From contig NZ_CP093340.1 of the NCBI RefSeq assembly GCF_022637415.1, forward strand, positions 2,356,001-2,420,000: 64,000 bases of DNA. Direction: 5' to 3'. The stretch is from Luteimonas sp. S4-F44 (GTDB taxonomy: Bacteria > Pseudomonadota > Gammaproteobacteria > Xanthomonadales > Xanthomonadaceae). Shown one piece after another: positions 1 through 8,068 of the stretch. The notes under the pieces were generated by a model. It had not been told where the DNA came from, did not search any database, and was given only the letters and a program-made list of their open reading frames with translations. The position numbers were made by a program, and so were the translations under genes. Within the stretch, counting starts at the first letter, position 1. Each line of letters starts with the position of its first letter.

Positions 1-1
1 C

Positions 2-424
2 GCGCTGGCCCTGTGCCTGGCGTGGCCGCCCGCGGCCCGCGCGCAGGCCGCCGTCGATCCGGCGCCGCTGACGTTCGAGAACGCCGCCGAGGAAACGCGC
101 TTCCGCAGCCTGATCCTCGAACTGCGCTGTGTGATGTGCCAGAACCAGTCGCTGGCCGACTCCAATGCCCAGATCGCTCACGATCTGCGCCGTGAAGTGC
201 TCGCACTCATGCGCCGTGGGCAGAGCGATGCGCAGATCCGCGAGCATCTGGTCGCGCGCTACGGCGAGTTCGTGCTCTATCGCCCGCGGGTCGGGCCGGC
301 GACCTGGCTGCTGTGGTTCGGCCCGCTGGTCGTGCTCGGCGCCGGTGGCGTGGTGATCTGGCGGATCGTGGCCGCGCGTCGCCGCGAGCCACTGCCGCCG
401 ATTGATGATTCCCAGGAGTGGTGA
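2..424 (+). CDS. ccmH: Cytochrome c maturation protein CcmH, 3' part
   Basis: The last 140 codons of a CcmH/NrfF-type subunit of System I cytochrome c maturation; the gene starts before base 1. CcmH is a membrane-anchored periplasmic thiol protein that works with CcmF and CcmI to keep apocytochrome c cysteines reduced for haem attachment. The visible part has the family signature LRCVMCQNQS, whose CxxC is the redox pair, followed by an amphipathic helical region. Near the C-terminus is one membrane segment (TWLLWFGPLVVLGAGGVVIW) and a short Arg-rich cytoplasmic tail. The residues before the motif look like the end of a signal peptide (Ala/Pro-rich, ARAQA). The TGA overlaps the ATG of ccmI, so the two are translationally coupled. 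Confidence 0.93.
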   Translation, partial: ALALCLAWPPAARAQAAVDPAPLTFENAAEETRFRSLILELRCVMCQNQSLADSNAQIAHDLRREVLALMRRGQSDAQIREHLVARYGEFVLYRPRVGPATWLLWFGPLVVLGAGGVVIWRIVAARRREPLPPIDDSQEW

Positions 425-1446
425 TGGCCGTTTTCGTTGCGATCGCGATCTGCATCACGCTGGCGACCGTGGCCATGCTGGTCCATGCCCTGCGCACCGG
501 TGCGCCGCGCGTGGCGCTGGCGGTGGCCGTGCTCGTGCCGGTGCTGGTCGGCGGCCTGTACACCATCGTCGGCACCCCCGCCGCACTCGATCCGCAGGCG
601 CTGCGCGCGCCCGATTCGCTGGAAGAGGCGATCACCCGCCTGCAGGCCGACCTGCAGCGCGACCCGCGCCAGCCCGAGGGCTGGCTGCTGCTGGGGCGCA
701 GCTATGCGGCGATGCAGGAGCCGGGCAAGGCGCGCGACGCGATCGAGCGTGCGGCCAAGCTAGTGCCCGACGACGACGCGCTGCAGGTCGAATACGCACG
801 GGCCCGCGCCGAGGCGCATCCGCAGCGCCGCTTCGACGATACCGCCGTCGAGATCCTGCGCACGGTGCTCGCGCGCAACCCCGAGCAGCAGCACGCGCGC
901 TGGTTCCTGGGCATCGCCCAGCGCCAGGCCGGCGACGATGCGGCGGCCGTCGCGACCTGGGAGCCGCTGCTGACCCAACTCGACGGCGGAACCGCCGCGA
1001 CCCTGCGCGAACAGATCGCCGCCGCGCGCCAGGCCGCGGGCATGCCCGCGTCGGCGGCCCCGGCCACCGAGGCGACGACTGCGGCTCCGGCGCGCGCGCT
1101 GCATGTGCGCGTGCGCATCGACGGCGACGCCGCGGCCCTGGCCGCGCGCCTGCCGCCCGAGACCAGCGTCTTCGTGATGGCCCGCCAGCCCGGCGGCCCA
1201 CCGATGCCGGTGGCCGCGCAGCGCCACCGCCTGTCCGCATTGCCGCTCGACATCGTGCTTGATGACGACGACAGCCCGATGCCGACCCAGCCGCTGTCGG
1301 CGCTCGACGAGGTCGAAGTCGTCGCCCGGATCGCGGCCCGCGGCATCGCCGAGCGCAGCGCCGACGACCTGGAGTCGGCGCCGGTGCGCGTGACCCTGCC
1401 CACCGCGGACACGATCGAGCTGGTGATCGAGGCGCCTCGTCCCTAG
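424..1446 (+). CDS. ccmI: c-type cytochrome biogenesis protein CcmI
   Basis: A 340-residue CcmI (CycH) protein, the apocytochrome c chaperone of System I maturation. Two N-terminal membrane segments lie at about residues 2-20 and 30-50. A TPR-type helical region follows (about 55-200, with repeats such as EGWLLLGRSYAAM and NPEQQHARWFLGIAQRQ), which in the family binds the C-terminal helix of apocytochrome c. The periplasmic C-terminal domain (about 230-340) has the expected VFVMARQPGGPPMPVA stretch. The ATG at 424 was chosen over GTG codons at 418 and 421 because it forms the usual ATGA overlap with ccmH. A 7-bp hairpin (1462-1482) lies after the stop but has no T tract, so termination there is unproven. 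Confidence 0.93.
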   Translation: MAVFVAIAICITLATVAMLVHALRTGAPRVALAVAVLVPVLVGGLYTIVGTPAALDPQALRAPDSLEEAITRLQADLQRDPRQPEGWLLLGRSYAAMQEPGKARDAIERAAKLVPDDDALQVEYARARAEAHPQRRFDDTAVEILRTVLARNPEQQHARWFLGIAQRQAGDDAAAVATWEPLLTQLDGGTAATLREQIAAARQAAGMPASAAPATEATTAAPARALHVRVRIDGDAAALAARLPPETSVFVMARQPGGPPMPVAAQRHRLSALPLDIVLDDDDSPMPTQPLSALDEVEVVARIAARGIAERSADDLESAPVRVTLPTADTIELVIEAPRP

Positions 1447-1548
1447 CGACGAGGGGGACGCCCGGCGATGGCTTTTCGCCGGTCGAACCGCGATCATGCA
1501 ACGCCACGCGCCGCCGGCACGCCATCGCGCCTCCGGGCACCAGATCCG

Positions 1549-2670
1549 ATGACCGAATTCATCCCGCCGGGCAGCCGCTTCGTCGCGTTGCCCTCGCCGT
1601 TCCCGATGAAGCGCGGCGGCGCGCTGCACGGCGCACGCGTCGCCTATGAGACCTGGGGTCGGCTCGATCCAGCTGCCGGCAACGCGATTCTGATCGTCAC
1701 CGGCCTGTCGCCCGACGCCCATGCCGCCGCGCACGGCGACGACCCGTCGCCAGGCTGGTGGGAGGCGATGGTCGGTCCGGGCCGTCCGATCGACACCGAT
1801 CGCTGGTTCGTGGTCTGCGTCAATTCGCTGGGCAGCTGCAAAGGCTCCACCGGACCGGCCTCGGCCGATCCGGCCACAGGCGCGCCCTACCGCCTGGCGT
1901 TCCCCGACCTGTCGATCGAGGACGTCGCCGACGCCGCCGCGCATGTGGTGCGTGCGTTGGGCATCGCGCAACTGGCCTGCGTGATCGGGAACTCGATGGG
2001 CGGCATGACTGCGCTGTCGCTGCTGGCGCGCCATCCGGGTCTGGCGCGCACGCACGTCAACATCTGCGGCGCGGCGCGCGCGCTGCCGTTCTCGATCGCG
2101 ATCCGCTCGCTGCAGCGCGAGGCGATCCGGCTCGATCCGATGTGGAACGGCGGCGACTACAGTGATGCGGCCTACCCCGAGAGCGGCATGCGCATGGCGC
2201 GCAAGCTCGGCGTCATCACCTATCGCTCGGCGCTCGAATGGGACGGCCGCTTCGGGCGCGTGCGCCTGGAGTCGGACCGCCGCGACGACGAGGATCCGTT
2301 CGGGCTGGAGTTCGAGGTCGAAAGCTATCTCGAAGGCCATGCGCGGCGCTTCGTGCGCCGCTTCGATCCTAACTGTTATCTCTACCTGAGCCGGTCGATG
2401 GACTGGTTCGACATCGGCGATCACTGCGGCGGCGATACCGATGCGGGCCTGGCGGCGCTGCAGGTCGAGCGCGCGCTGAGCATCGGCGTGCACACCGACA
2501 TCTTGTTTCCGTTGCAGCAACAGCGTCAGATCGCCGACGGCCTGCGCGCCGGCGGTGTCGATGCGCAGTTCCTGCCGCTCGAGTCGCCGCAGGGCCACGA
2601 CGCGTTCCTGGTCGACATCGCCCGCTTCGGGCCGGCGCTGCGCGGCTTCCTCGATGCGCTCGCGCGCTGA
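1549..2670 (+). CDS. metX: MetX-family O-acyltransferase, probable serine O-succinyltransferase
   Basis: A 373-residue alpha/beta hydrolase of the MetX family, which acylates the hydroxyl of homoserine or serine for methionine or cysteine synthesis. The nucleophile is Ser149 in GNSMGG; Asp in VHTDILFP and His in QGHDAFL complete the triad. Typical homoserine acetyltransferases read roughly LGGCRGTTGPSS, whereas this protein has LGSCKGSTGPAS (residues 94-105). That variant is what I recall for the xanthomonad enzymes shown to use succinyl-CoA and L-serine, so O-succinylserine for cysteine synthesis is the best guess; homoserine activity is the alternative. ATG 1549 fits the family N-terminus; upstream in-frame codons look non-coding. 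No Shine-Dalgarno is obvious. The next gene is a cysteine dioxygenase homologue. Confidence 0.88.
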   Translation: MTEFIPPGSRFVALPSPFPMKRGGALHGARVAYETWGRLDPAAGNAILIVTGLSPDAHAAAHGDDPSPGWWEAMVGPGRPIDTDRWFVVCVNSLGSCKGSTGPASADPATGAPYRLAFPDLSIEDVADAAAHVVRALGIAQLACVIGNSMGGMTALSLLARHPGLARTHVNICGAARALPFSIAIRSLQREAIRLDPMWNGGDYSDAAYPESGMRMARKLGVITYRSALEWDGRFGRVRLESDRRDDEDPFGLEFEVESYLEGHARRFVRRFDPNCYLYLSRSMDWFDIGDHCGGDTDAGLAALQVERALSIGVHTDILFPLQQQRQIADGLRAGGVDAQFLPLESPQGHDAFLVDIARFGPALRGFLDALAR

Positions 2671-2707
2671 GCGCAGCGTCGCGACACGGCGCACCGCTCG
2701 CAGCGGC

Positions 2708-2720
2708 TAGACTGGGCCGC
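2708..2720 (+). promoter_or_regulatory. -10 element, possible leaderless start
   Basis: TAGACT at 2708-2713 is separated from the next ATG (2721) by 7 nt, so the expected transcription start falls on or just before the start codon. No Shine-Dalgarno and no convincing -35 are present. Confidence 0.45.
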
Positions 2721-3329
2721 ATGCTTGAAGCCACGCCCCCCTTGCCCGACATCCGATATCCCGGTCGCGACCGGCTGATCGCCGCGGTCGATGCCGCGCT
2801 CGTCCACGACGACGCCCACACCATCACCGCTGCACTGCGCGAGGCGATGCAGGCGCTGATCCGCGATCCTGCGGTGCGCCTGCCGCCCTGCGTGCATGCG
2901 CCAGTTGACGGCCACTACGCGCGCCGCGAGCTCTACCGCAGCCCGCAGCACGGCTACAGCATCGTCGCGATGACCTGGGCCCCCGGCCAGGGCACGCCGC
3001 TGCACGATCACGACGAACTGTGGTGCGTGGAAGGCGTGTGGCACGGCACGCTTGAGATCGTGCAGTACGAACACCTCGCCCAGGACGGCGCGCGCTATCG
3101 CTTCCGGCCGGCGAGCACCGTGCAGGCGCAGACCGGCAGCGCCGGCAGCCTGATCCCGCCGCACGAGTACCACATCATCCGCAACGCCGACCCCGCGGTG
3201 GTCGCGGTCTCGCTGCACATCTATCAGGCGCCGATCCTGCGCTGCGCGCTGTTCGACCCCCAGGGCGGGGACTGGTACCTGCGTCGCGAGACGGTCATGC
3301 AGACCGATGCATTCGACCCGGGTGACTAG
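2721..3329 (+). CDS. Cysteine dioxygenase family protein (cupin)
   Basis: A 202-residue protein of the type I cysteine dioxygenase/thiol dioxygenase cupin family, non-haem iron enzymes that oxidise cysteine or 3-mercaptopropionate to the sulfinic acid. The first cupin motif is GTPLHDHDELWCVEG with iron ligands His95 and His97. The third ligand is His148 or His151 in PPHEYHIIRN, followed by the usual loss of a long tail. Length matches the family (about 200). It follows the serine acyltransferase gene, which suggests a link with cysteine turnover, although a -10 element immediately before the ATG implies its own promoter. Substrate (cysteine against 3-mercaptopropionate) cannot be decided from the motif alone. 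Confidence 0.85.
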   Translation: MLEATPPLPDIRYPGRDRLIAAVDAALVHDDAHTITAALREAMQALIRDPAVRLPPCVHAPVDGHYARRELYRSPQHGYSIVAMTWAPGQGTPLHDHDELWCVEGVWHGTLEIVQYEHLAQDGARYRFRPASTVQAQTGSAGSLIPPHEYHIIRNADPAVVAVSLHIYQAPILRCALFDPQGGDWYLRRETVMQTDAFDPGD

Positions 3330-3368
3330 CCGCACGCGCAGATCGCGGCGCAGCGTCCGCACGCACCG

Positions 3369-3872
3369 CTAGTCGAGCAGGCGCTCCACTTCCACGCGCA
3401 GGATCTGGCCGCCGCCGTCGAGCCAGGCCCGGCCCTGCACCACGATGCCGTCTCCCTGATGCGCCCGATCGACCAGCCCGTCTTCGATCGGCCCGCCGGA
3501 AGCGGCATCGAAGCGCACCTGCTGCGGCAGTCGCGAGACCGGCTGGGGCACATCGGGTCGCAACGCGGCCGGCTGGCCCTCGACGTCGGACACCATATAG
3601 CCGTTGGGACAGGGCGCCCGCACGCAGCGGATATTGCTCAGGTGCACGCGGAAGACGCCCTGCGCCAGACGCAGCTGTCCGGACGGCTGCGCCGGCACCC
3701 GCAACACCGCAGGATCGAGCACCCGCTCGCCGACGGGCTCGGCGGCACCCGCGTGCCGGCCGGACGGGCTCGCGCATGCGGCCAGCGCCAGGAGCAGCAT
3801 GCCGACCGAAACGCCCGCGAGCCTGTGCCCCAAGCGGATCCCTCGCCCGCGCCCACGTCGACTGCCCGCCAT
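3369..3872 (-). CDS. Putative lipoprotein, unknown function
   Basis: A 167-residue protein I cannot place in a named family. The N-terminus is Arg-rich, followed by a hydrophobic core and the lipobox LALAAC, so Cys33 is the likely lipidated residue and the mature protein should sit in the outer or inner membrane facing the periplasm. The mature domain contains a short cysteine pair, IRCVRAPCPNG, then a beta-rich region with QVRFDAASG and a C-terminal strand GQILRVEVERLL. The start is placed at the ATG at 3870-3872 because the upstream in-frame stretch reads as intergenic. It converges with the cupin gene. No neighbour suggests its job. Confidence 0.65.
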   Translation of the reverse strand: MAGSRRGRGRGIRLGHRLAGVSVGMLLLALAACASPSGRHAGAAEPVGERVLDPAVLRVPAQPSGQLRLAQGVFRVHLSNIRCVRAPCPNGYMVSDVEGQPAALRPDVPQPVSRLPQQVRFDAASGGPIEDGLVDRAHQGDGIVVQGRAWLDGGGQILRVEVERLLD

Positions 3873-3977
3873 GCCCCGTCTCCTGCTGCCACCGGCACGC
3901 GCCGGTCCGCGGAGCATGCCAGGCGGGATGTTCGGATTGCGCGAATGCGTCGCCCGCTCCACCGCCGGACGATCCGC

Positions 3978-3983
3978 TATACT
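3978..3983 (+). promoter_or_regulatory. -10 element of tRNA-Leu
   Basis: TATACT lies 10 nt before the mature 5' end of the tRNA, a normal spacing for a tRNA promoter. The -35 region is not recognisable. Confidence 0.5.
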
Positions 3984-3993
3984 CGCCCTCCGC

Positions 3994-4079
3994 GCCGGAG
4001 TGGCGGAATGGTAGACGCAGTGGACTCAAAATCCACCGCCTTTAAAAGCGTGCGGGTTCGAGTCCCGCCTCCGGTACCA
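3994..4079 (+). tRNA. tRNA-Leu (anticodon CAA)
   Basis: An 86-nt class II tRNA with encoded CCA. The acceptor stem GCCGGAG pairs with CTCCGGT (one terminal G-U), with discriminator A at 4076 and CCA at 4077-4079. The anticodon stem GTGGA/TCCAC encloses the loop CTCAAAA, giving anticodon CAA, which reads the leucine codon UUG. A long variable arm (CGCCTTTAAAAGCG) and the TTCGAGT T-loop confirm a leucine-type tRNA. UUG is rare in so GC-rich a genome, so this is a low-demand isoacceptor. It stands alone with its own -10 element. Confidence 0.97.
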
Positions 4080-4172
4080 GCAGGCCGCATCCCGACGGGC
4101 CTGGACGCGATCCTGGCGTCATTTCAGCAGGGCCGCCGAGCCCAGAGCGCACGGCACTGCGGCACATTCGAC

Positions 4173-4184
4173 TAGCATCGGCGC
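4173..4184 (+). promoter_or_regulatory. -10 element, possible leaderless start
   Basis: TAGCAT at 4173-4178 ends 6 nt before the ATG at 4185. There is no Shine-Dalgarno, so transcription probably begins at the start codon. A clear -35 is missing. Confidence 0.45.
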
Positions 4185-4955
4185 ATGTGCCTGATCGCCG
4201 TCGCCTGGAACACCCGTCCCGACCTGCCGCTGGCGCTGATCGCCAATCGCGACGAGGCGCATGCGCGGCCGACCGCGGCGGCTGGTGCCGACCCCGAGGC
4301 GCCACACGTGTTCGGCGGGCGCGACCTGCGCTCGGGTGGCAGTTGGCTGCAGGCCTCATCCCATCGCCGGCTGGCGGCGGTGACCAATGTCCGCGCCGGG
4401 GTGGCACCGGAGACCGCGCCGTTGTCGCGCGGCTGGCTGGTGCGCGACTTCGTCCGCGGCGACACGTCCGCCGAACGCTTCGCCCATGCGTTGGCCGACG
4501 AGGCCGCGGGCTACGGGCGCTTCAACCTGTTGCTGTGGGACGGCGGCGCGCTGTGGTTCGCCAGCAACCATCCCCACTTCGCCCTCGCCGAGGTCGCACC
4601 GGGACTGCACGCGATGTCCAACGGCGCCTTCGATGCGCCGTGGCCCAAGAGCAACGCGGCCACACGCACGCTGCACGACTGGTTGGCCGCATCGCCGGAC
4701 GCGTCAGGGGATCTTGAGCCGCTGTTCGCCGGCCTGCGCGACGTACGCCCTGCCGACGATGCGCAATTGCCCGACACCGGCGTCGGCCTTGCGCTGGAAC
4801 GGCGCCTGTCGCCGCCGTTCATCCAGGATCCGGTCTACGGCACGCGCAGCAGTACCGTGGTCCTGGCCGGCAGCCACGAGATCGTGTTCGCCGAGCGGCG
4901 TTTCGCGCCGGACGGTGTGCCGGCAGGCGACACCTGCGTGCAGCTGGGGCGCTGA
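4185..4955 (+). CDS. NRDE family protein (TANGO2-like, DUF833)
   Basis: A 256-residue protein of the NRDE/TANGO2 family (Ntn-hydrolase fold by family knowledge). It starts directly with the diagnostic MCLIAVAWN and carries the name-giving NRDE at residues 21-24 (IANRDEAHARP). Cys2 would be the N-terminal nucleophile after removal of Met. The conserved GGSW, AVTN and LSRGWLV segments follow in order, and the end reads YGTRSSTVVL as in the family. Bacterial members are widespread with no settled reaction; the human relative is linked to haem/lipid homeostasis. It converges with the next gene (17 bp apart). The -10 element is 6 nt before the ATG. Confidence 0.9.
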   Translation: MCLIAVAWNTRPDLPLALIANRDEAHARPTAAAGADPEAPHVFGGRDLRSGGSWLQASSHRRLAAVTNVRAGVAPETAPLSRGWLVRDFVRGDTSAERFAHALADEAAGYGRFNLLLWDGGALWFASNHPHFALAEVAPGLHAMSNGAFDAPWPKSNAATRTLHDWLAASPDASGDLEPLFAGLRDVRPADDAQLPDTGVGLALERRLSPPFIQDPVYGTRSSTVVLAGSHEIVFAERRFAPDGVPAGDTCVQLGR

Positions 4956-4971
4956 ACCGGTACGCATCCGG

Positions 4972-5436
4972 TCACGGCGTCGGCCACGGCCACCAGCCGT
5001 GGCCGGTCAGCGCATAACGGTCGGCTGCGCGTTCGAAGCGGTTGCGCACGCTGACCCCGCCGCACAGCAGATACAGCGGCAGGAACAGCGGGCCGAGCAC
5101 CATGTACTGATAGACATGGGCGCGTTCGTGGTCGCCCAAGCGGATCGACGCCTCCACGCACAATGCGGCGCGATGCGCGTAGGTGTTGCAGGCACGGTCG
5201 AGCGAATCGCCAGTGTGCAGGATCGTGTTGCCGAACGTGATCGCCCCACCCGGCCTCCAGGGCCAGCGGTCGAACACCAGCGCGCAGTCGCCTCCGCGCC
5301 AGCGAACCCGTGCGCCGAACGGCACACCCGCCAGTCCGCCCAGCAGGCCGATGGCGGTGTTGGGCAGGGTCCAGACCGCCCCCAGGGCCAGCAACAACGC
5401 GCGCGCCGGTGCCGGCAGGCGTCGCCCGCGCAGCAT
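4972..5436 (-). CDS. Small membrane protein with HExxH motif
   Basis: A 154-residue protein, not a family I can name. It begins with basic residues and a hydrophobic segment (about 11-40) and has a second membrane-like stretch right after the motif (VLGPLFLPLYLLCGGV, about 112-127). Between them is GDHERAHVYQY, giving His103-Glu104-x-x-His107, a zincin-like HExxH. It also has paired cysteines (Cys51, Cys83, Cys93). The position of HExxH at a membrane face would suit a membrane metallopeptidase, but the chain is short and no third ligand is evident; a structural motif is equally possible. It is the second gene of a two-gene unit, 4 nt after the PspC gene. Confidence 0.7.
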   Translation of the reverse strand: MLRGRRLPAPARALLLALGAVWTLPNTAIGLLGGLAGVPFGARVRWRGGDCALVFDRWPWRPGGAITFGNTILHTGDSLDRACNTYAHRAALCVEASIRLGDHERAHVYQYMVLGPLFLPLYLLCGGVSVRNRFERAADRYALTGHGWWPWPTP

Positions 5437-5440
5437 CGCC

Positions 5441-5644
5441 TCAGGTCTCGCCTTCGGGCATCAGCAGCCACAGCAGCAGATAGACCAGCACGCCGGGAAA
5501 CGCGGCCGAGAGCACCGACACCACGATGTAGAGCGCGCGCACCAACGTGGAATTCCAGTCGAACCGGCGCGCCACGCCGCCCAGCACGCCGGCCAGGACG
5601 CGGTCGCTGCGGGAACGGCTCAAGCTCGGGGCGGGGGTAGACAT
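5441..5644 (-). CDS. PspC domain protein
   Basis: A 67-residue protein that is essentially one PspC domain: SDRVLAGVLGGVARRFDWN at residues 13-31, then a single membrane segment (VRALYIVVSVL to LLLWLLMPEGET). PspC proteins sense envelope stress and, in enterobacteria, relay it to PspA; stand-alone versions of this length are common where no psp operon exists. The start is the ATG at 5642-5644, preceded by AGGAG 7-8 nt upstream, rather than longer in-frame options. It leads a two-gene unit with the HExxH membrane protein. Confidence 0.85.
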   Translation of the reverse strand: MSTPAPSLSRSRSDRVLAGVLGGVARRFDWNSTLVRALYIVVSVLSAAFPGVLVYLLLWLLMPEGET

Positions 5645-5690
5645 CGATCGGCTCCTGTCGGACGGAAAAAGGCAGCGGGAGGCGGCGCGC

Positions 5691-6758
5691 TCAGGCGCGC
5701 TGCGCGAGCCAGTCGCAGATGGCCGCAGGCACCTGCGCCTGTGCCCGTCCGGACACGTAGATGCCGATATGCCCGCCGCGGAACGAGAACTCGGTGTAGT
5801 CGTCGGTGCCGACCAGGCCGCGCAATGCGCGCGATGCATCGGGCGGCACCATGTGGTCGTGCTCGGCGTAGATGTTGAGCACCGGCATCGTCAGCCGCGC
5901 CAGGTCCACCGCACGCTCGCCGATCACCAGGCTGCCGGTGACGAAGCCGTTGTCCTGGTACAACTGACGCACGAACTGGCGGAACGCCTCGCCGGCCTGG
6001 TCGGGCGAATCGAAGATCCACTTTTCCATGCGCAGGAAATCCTCGACCGCCTTCGCATCATCGAGAATGTCGACCAGGCCCACGTACTTGTGCACCAGCA
6101 GCCGCCACGGCTTCATCATCAAGTAGCAGGCGTTCATCATGTCCGCCGGCACATTGCCCAGCGTCTCGACGAACAGGTCGACATCCAGATCCCGCGCCCA
6201 GTGCGCGAGCATGTTGCCTTCGGTGTGGAAGTCCACCGGGGTGACCATCGTGATCAGGTTGCGCACGCGCTCGGGATGCAGCGCCGCATAGCTGAGCGCA
6301 AATGTCCCGCCCTGGCAGATGCCCAACAGGTCGATCGCAGATCGGCCGGCGCGACGACGCAGATGATCCACCGCGCCGCCCAGAAAGCGCTCGATGTAGT
6401 CCTCCAGCGTGAGGAACCGGTCGGAGCGATCGGCATAGCCCCAATCCAGCACGTAGACCTCCTGCCCGCGCGCCAGCAATCCGGCCACGATCGATCGATC
6501 GGCCTGCAGGTCGATCATGTAGGGCCGGTTGACCAGCGCGTAGGCGACCAGCAGCGGCGTAGACGAGGTTGCTGCCTGCGCGCCGACGAAGCGATACAGC
6601 ACGACCTTGCCGTCGCGCCAGACCTCCTCGCGGGGCGTGGCGCCATAGTCCACGTCGCCGACCTCGCGCAGGGTCGTCAGGCCGGCCAGGAGCTTGCGTT
6701 GGATCTGCAGGGTCTCCTCGGCGATGCGTTCGGGCGTGATGCGCACCGGTCCCGCCAT
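5691..6758 (-). CDS. phaC: Class III poly(3-hydroxyalkanoate) synthase subunit PhaC
   Basis: A 355-residue PhaC of the short class III type, the catalytic subunit that polymerises (R)-3-hydroxyacyl-CoA on PHA granules. The lipase-like box is GICQGG with Cys148 as nucleophile, close to Cys149 in the Allochromatium enzyme. The Asp is in AEHDHMVPP and the general base His in GGHIGIYVSG. The N-terminal part (residues 1-60) has the typical RITPERIAEETL and the middle contains PVDFHTEGNMLAHWA. Length fits class III (about 355) rather than class I (about 590), so it needs PhaE. Its ATG lies 1 nt after the phaE stop, with GGAAG inside the end of phaE as ribosome binding site. Confidence 0.96.
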   Translation of the reverse strand: MAGPVRITPERIAEETLQIQRKLLAGLTTLREVGDVDYGATPREEVWRDGKVVLYRFVGAQAATSSTPLLVAYALVNRPYMIDLQADRSIVAGLLARGQEVYVLDWGYADRSDRFLTLEDYIERFLGGAVDHLRRRAGRSAIDLLGICQGGTFALSYAALHPERVRNLITMVTPVDFHTEGNMLAHWARDLDVDLFVETLGNVPADMMNACYLMMKPWRLLVHKYVGLVDILDDAKAVEDFLRMEKWIFDSPDQAGEAFRQFVRQLYQDNGFVTGSLVIGERAVDLARLTMPVLNIYAEHDHMVPPDASRALRGLVGTDDYTEFSFRGGHIGIYVSGRAQAQVPAAICDWLAQRA

Positions 6759-6759
6759 A

Positions 6760-8043
6760 TCAGCGCTTCCGGGCCCGCGACTTGGCGGACGTCAGGGGTG
6801 CCGGCGCCTGCGGGACCGCCCCCGACCGGGGCTTGGTCGAAGCCGCACGCTTGGCCGGCGCACGCTTGGCGACCTGGCGCTGCGCGGACCCTGCGGTCGT
6901 CCTCGCCGCCTGCCGCGGCGCGGTCTGGGTGGGCGTCTTCTTCGGCGCGCGCCTGGGCCGTGCAGGCGTCGCAGGTGCCTGGCTCGACGTGGCGGCCGGT
7001 GCGGGCGTGTCCGACACGGCTGCGCTGCGCACCGGTCGCGCGGCACGGCGCAGCGACGCGGCCCGGGCGGCGTGCGCCGTGCGCGGCGGCTCGGCACGTG
7101 CCGACTCGACGTCCTCGAGGCGATCGCGCAGCCGGCGCACGGTCCGTTCCAGATCGACGATCTTGCGATGCGCGCCGTCGAGCTCGCTGCGCGTCGGCAG
7201 GTCGAGCAGCCGGCAGGCCTGCTCGACCTCGCGCTGCATCGTCTGTCGCAGGCGCATCTGCCCGGCGACCATCTGCGCGTAGGCAGTGCGGAACTCCGGC
7301 GACAGCGCGACCTCGGCGTAGGCCTCTTCGGCCGCCTCGACCCACAGGTCGAACAGGGCCCGAGGCGATTCGATCGTCACGGCCTCGGCGTCGAGGTCCG
7401 ACAGCCGGCGCTCGAAGCGTGCGAACGCGGCCTGGGAGGCCTGCAACAGCAGGCCCTGGTAGGCCTGCTGCGTCTTGGGATACTCGGCGAACGCCTCGAG
7501 CAGTGCCTGCCAGCGCACCTGGTGCTCGCGCGACGGCCCGAACGCGGGCCAGGATCCGTCCGCGGCCCCTTCGGCACGCAGGGCATCGATCACCGGCTGC
7601 AGCGACCGCAGCCAACCATCCCAGCCCTCGATCCCGGTGCCGCCCAGGCCACCGAACATCTGCGCGAACGGATTGGCCGCATCGCCGCCCAGCGCCTCAC
7701 GCCAGGTGCGCGCCACGGTCTCGGGCGACGGGCGCTGGCCGGCGAATCCCGCGGCCACATCCCGCATGCGCGTCCACCAGTCGCCGGCCTGCCGGTTGAA
7801 ACCCCGCAACACGTCTTCGATGCCGGCGTTGCCGGTCGGCGACGCCGGCACCCAGGCCTCGAACATCACGCGCCACGGCTCGGCCGGTCGGGCAGCCGCG
7901 CTGTTCGAGAAGCCGGACACTCCGCCTGGCGCCGCGCCGGGCATGGTGCGCTGCAATGCGGCCTGCCAGGCATCCCAGTAGCGGCGTGCGAGCTGCTCGA
8001 GTTTCTCGCCCGGCTCCGCCGGGCCCCGCTCATCGTTGGCCAT
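6760..8043 (-). CDS. phaE: Class III PHA synthase subunit PhaE with long basic tail
   Basis: A 427-residue PhaE, the non-catalytic partner that dimerises and activates PhaC. The body (about 1-330) is alpha-helical and Trp-rich (YWDAWQAALQR, WWTRMRDVAAGF, AFAEYPKTQQAYQGLLLQ), with the conserved LPTRSELD plus a coiled coil (HRKIVDLERTVRRLRDRLEDVE). The last ~90 residues are an Ala/Pro/Lys/Arg-rich low-complexity tail with KRAPAKRAAS-type repeats, like histone H1 or AlgP tails, and could contact DNA or the granule. The start is the ATG at 8041-8043 with GGGAG 6 nt upstream. An extended -10 (TGcTATGAT) lies about 26 nt upstream. phaE and phaC form an operon. Confidence 0.93.
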   Translation of the reverse strand: MANDERGPAEPGEKLEQLARRYWDAWQAALQRTMPGAAPGGVSGFSNSAAARPAEPWRVMFEAWVPASPTGNAGIEDVLRGFNRQAGDWWTRMRDVAAGFAGQRPSPETVARTWREALGGDAANPFAQMFGGLGGTGIEGWDGWLRSLQPVIDALRAEGAADGSWPAFGPSREHQVRWQALLEAFAEYPKTQQAYQGLLLQASQAAFARFERRLSDLDAEAVTIESPRALFDLWVEAAEEAYAEVALSPEFRTAYAQMVAGQMRLRQTMQREVEQACRLLDLPTRSELDGAHRKIVDLERTVRRLRDRLEDVESARAEPPRTAHAARAASLRRAARPVRSAAVSDTPAPAATSSQAPATPARPRRAPKKTPTQTAPRQAARTTAGSAQRQVAKRAPAKRAASTKPRSGAVPQAPAPLTSAKSRARKR

Positions 8044-8068
8044 CGTTCGCTCCCGCCGCGATGGCAAG

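Noticed and set aside
1462..1482. 7-bp hairpin between ccmI and metX as terminator or riboswitch
   Set aside because: Short stem without a T tract and without aptamer features; listed only as context for ccmI.
760..2694. Long minus-strand frame opposite ccmI and metX
   Set aside because: Stop-free mirror frame only; both plus-strand genes have intact family motifs.
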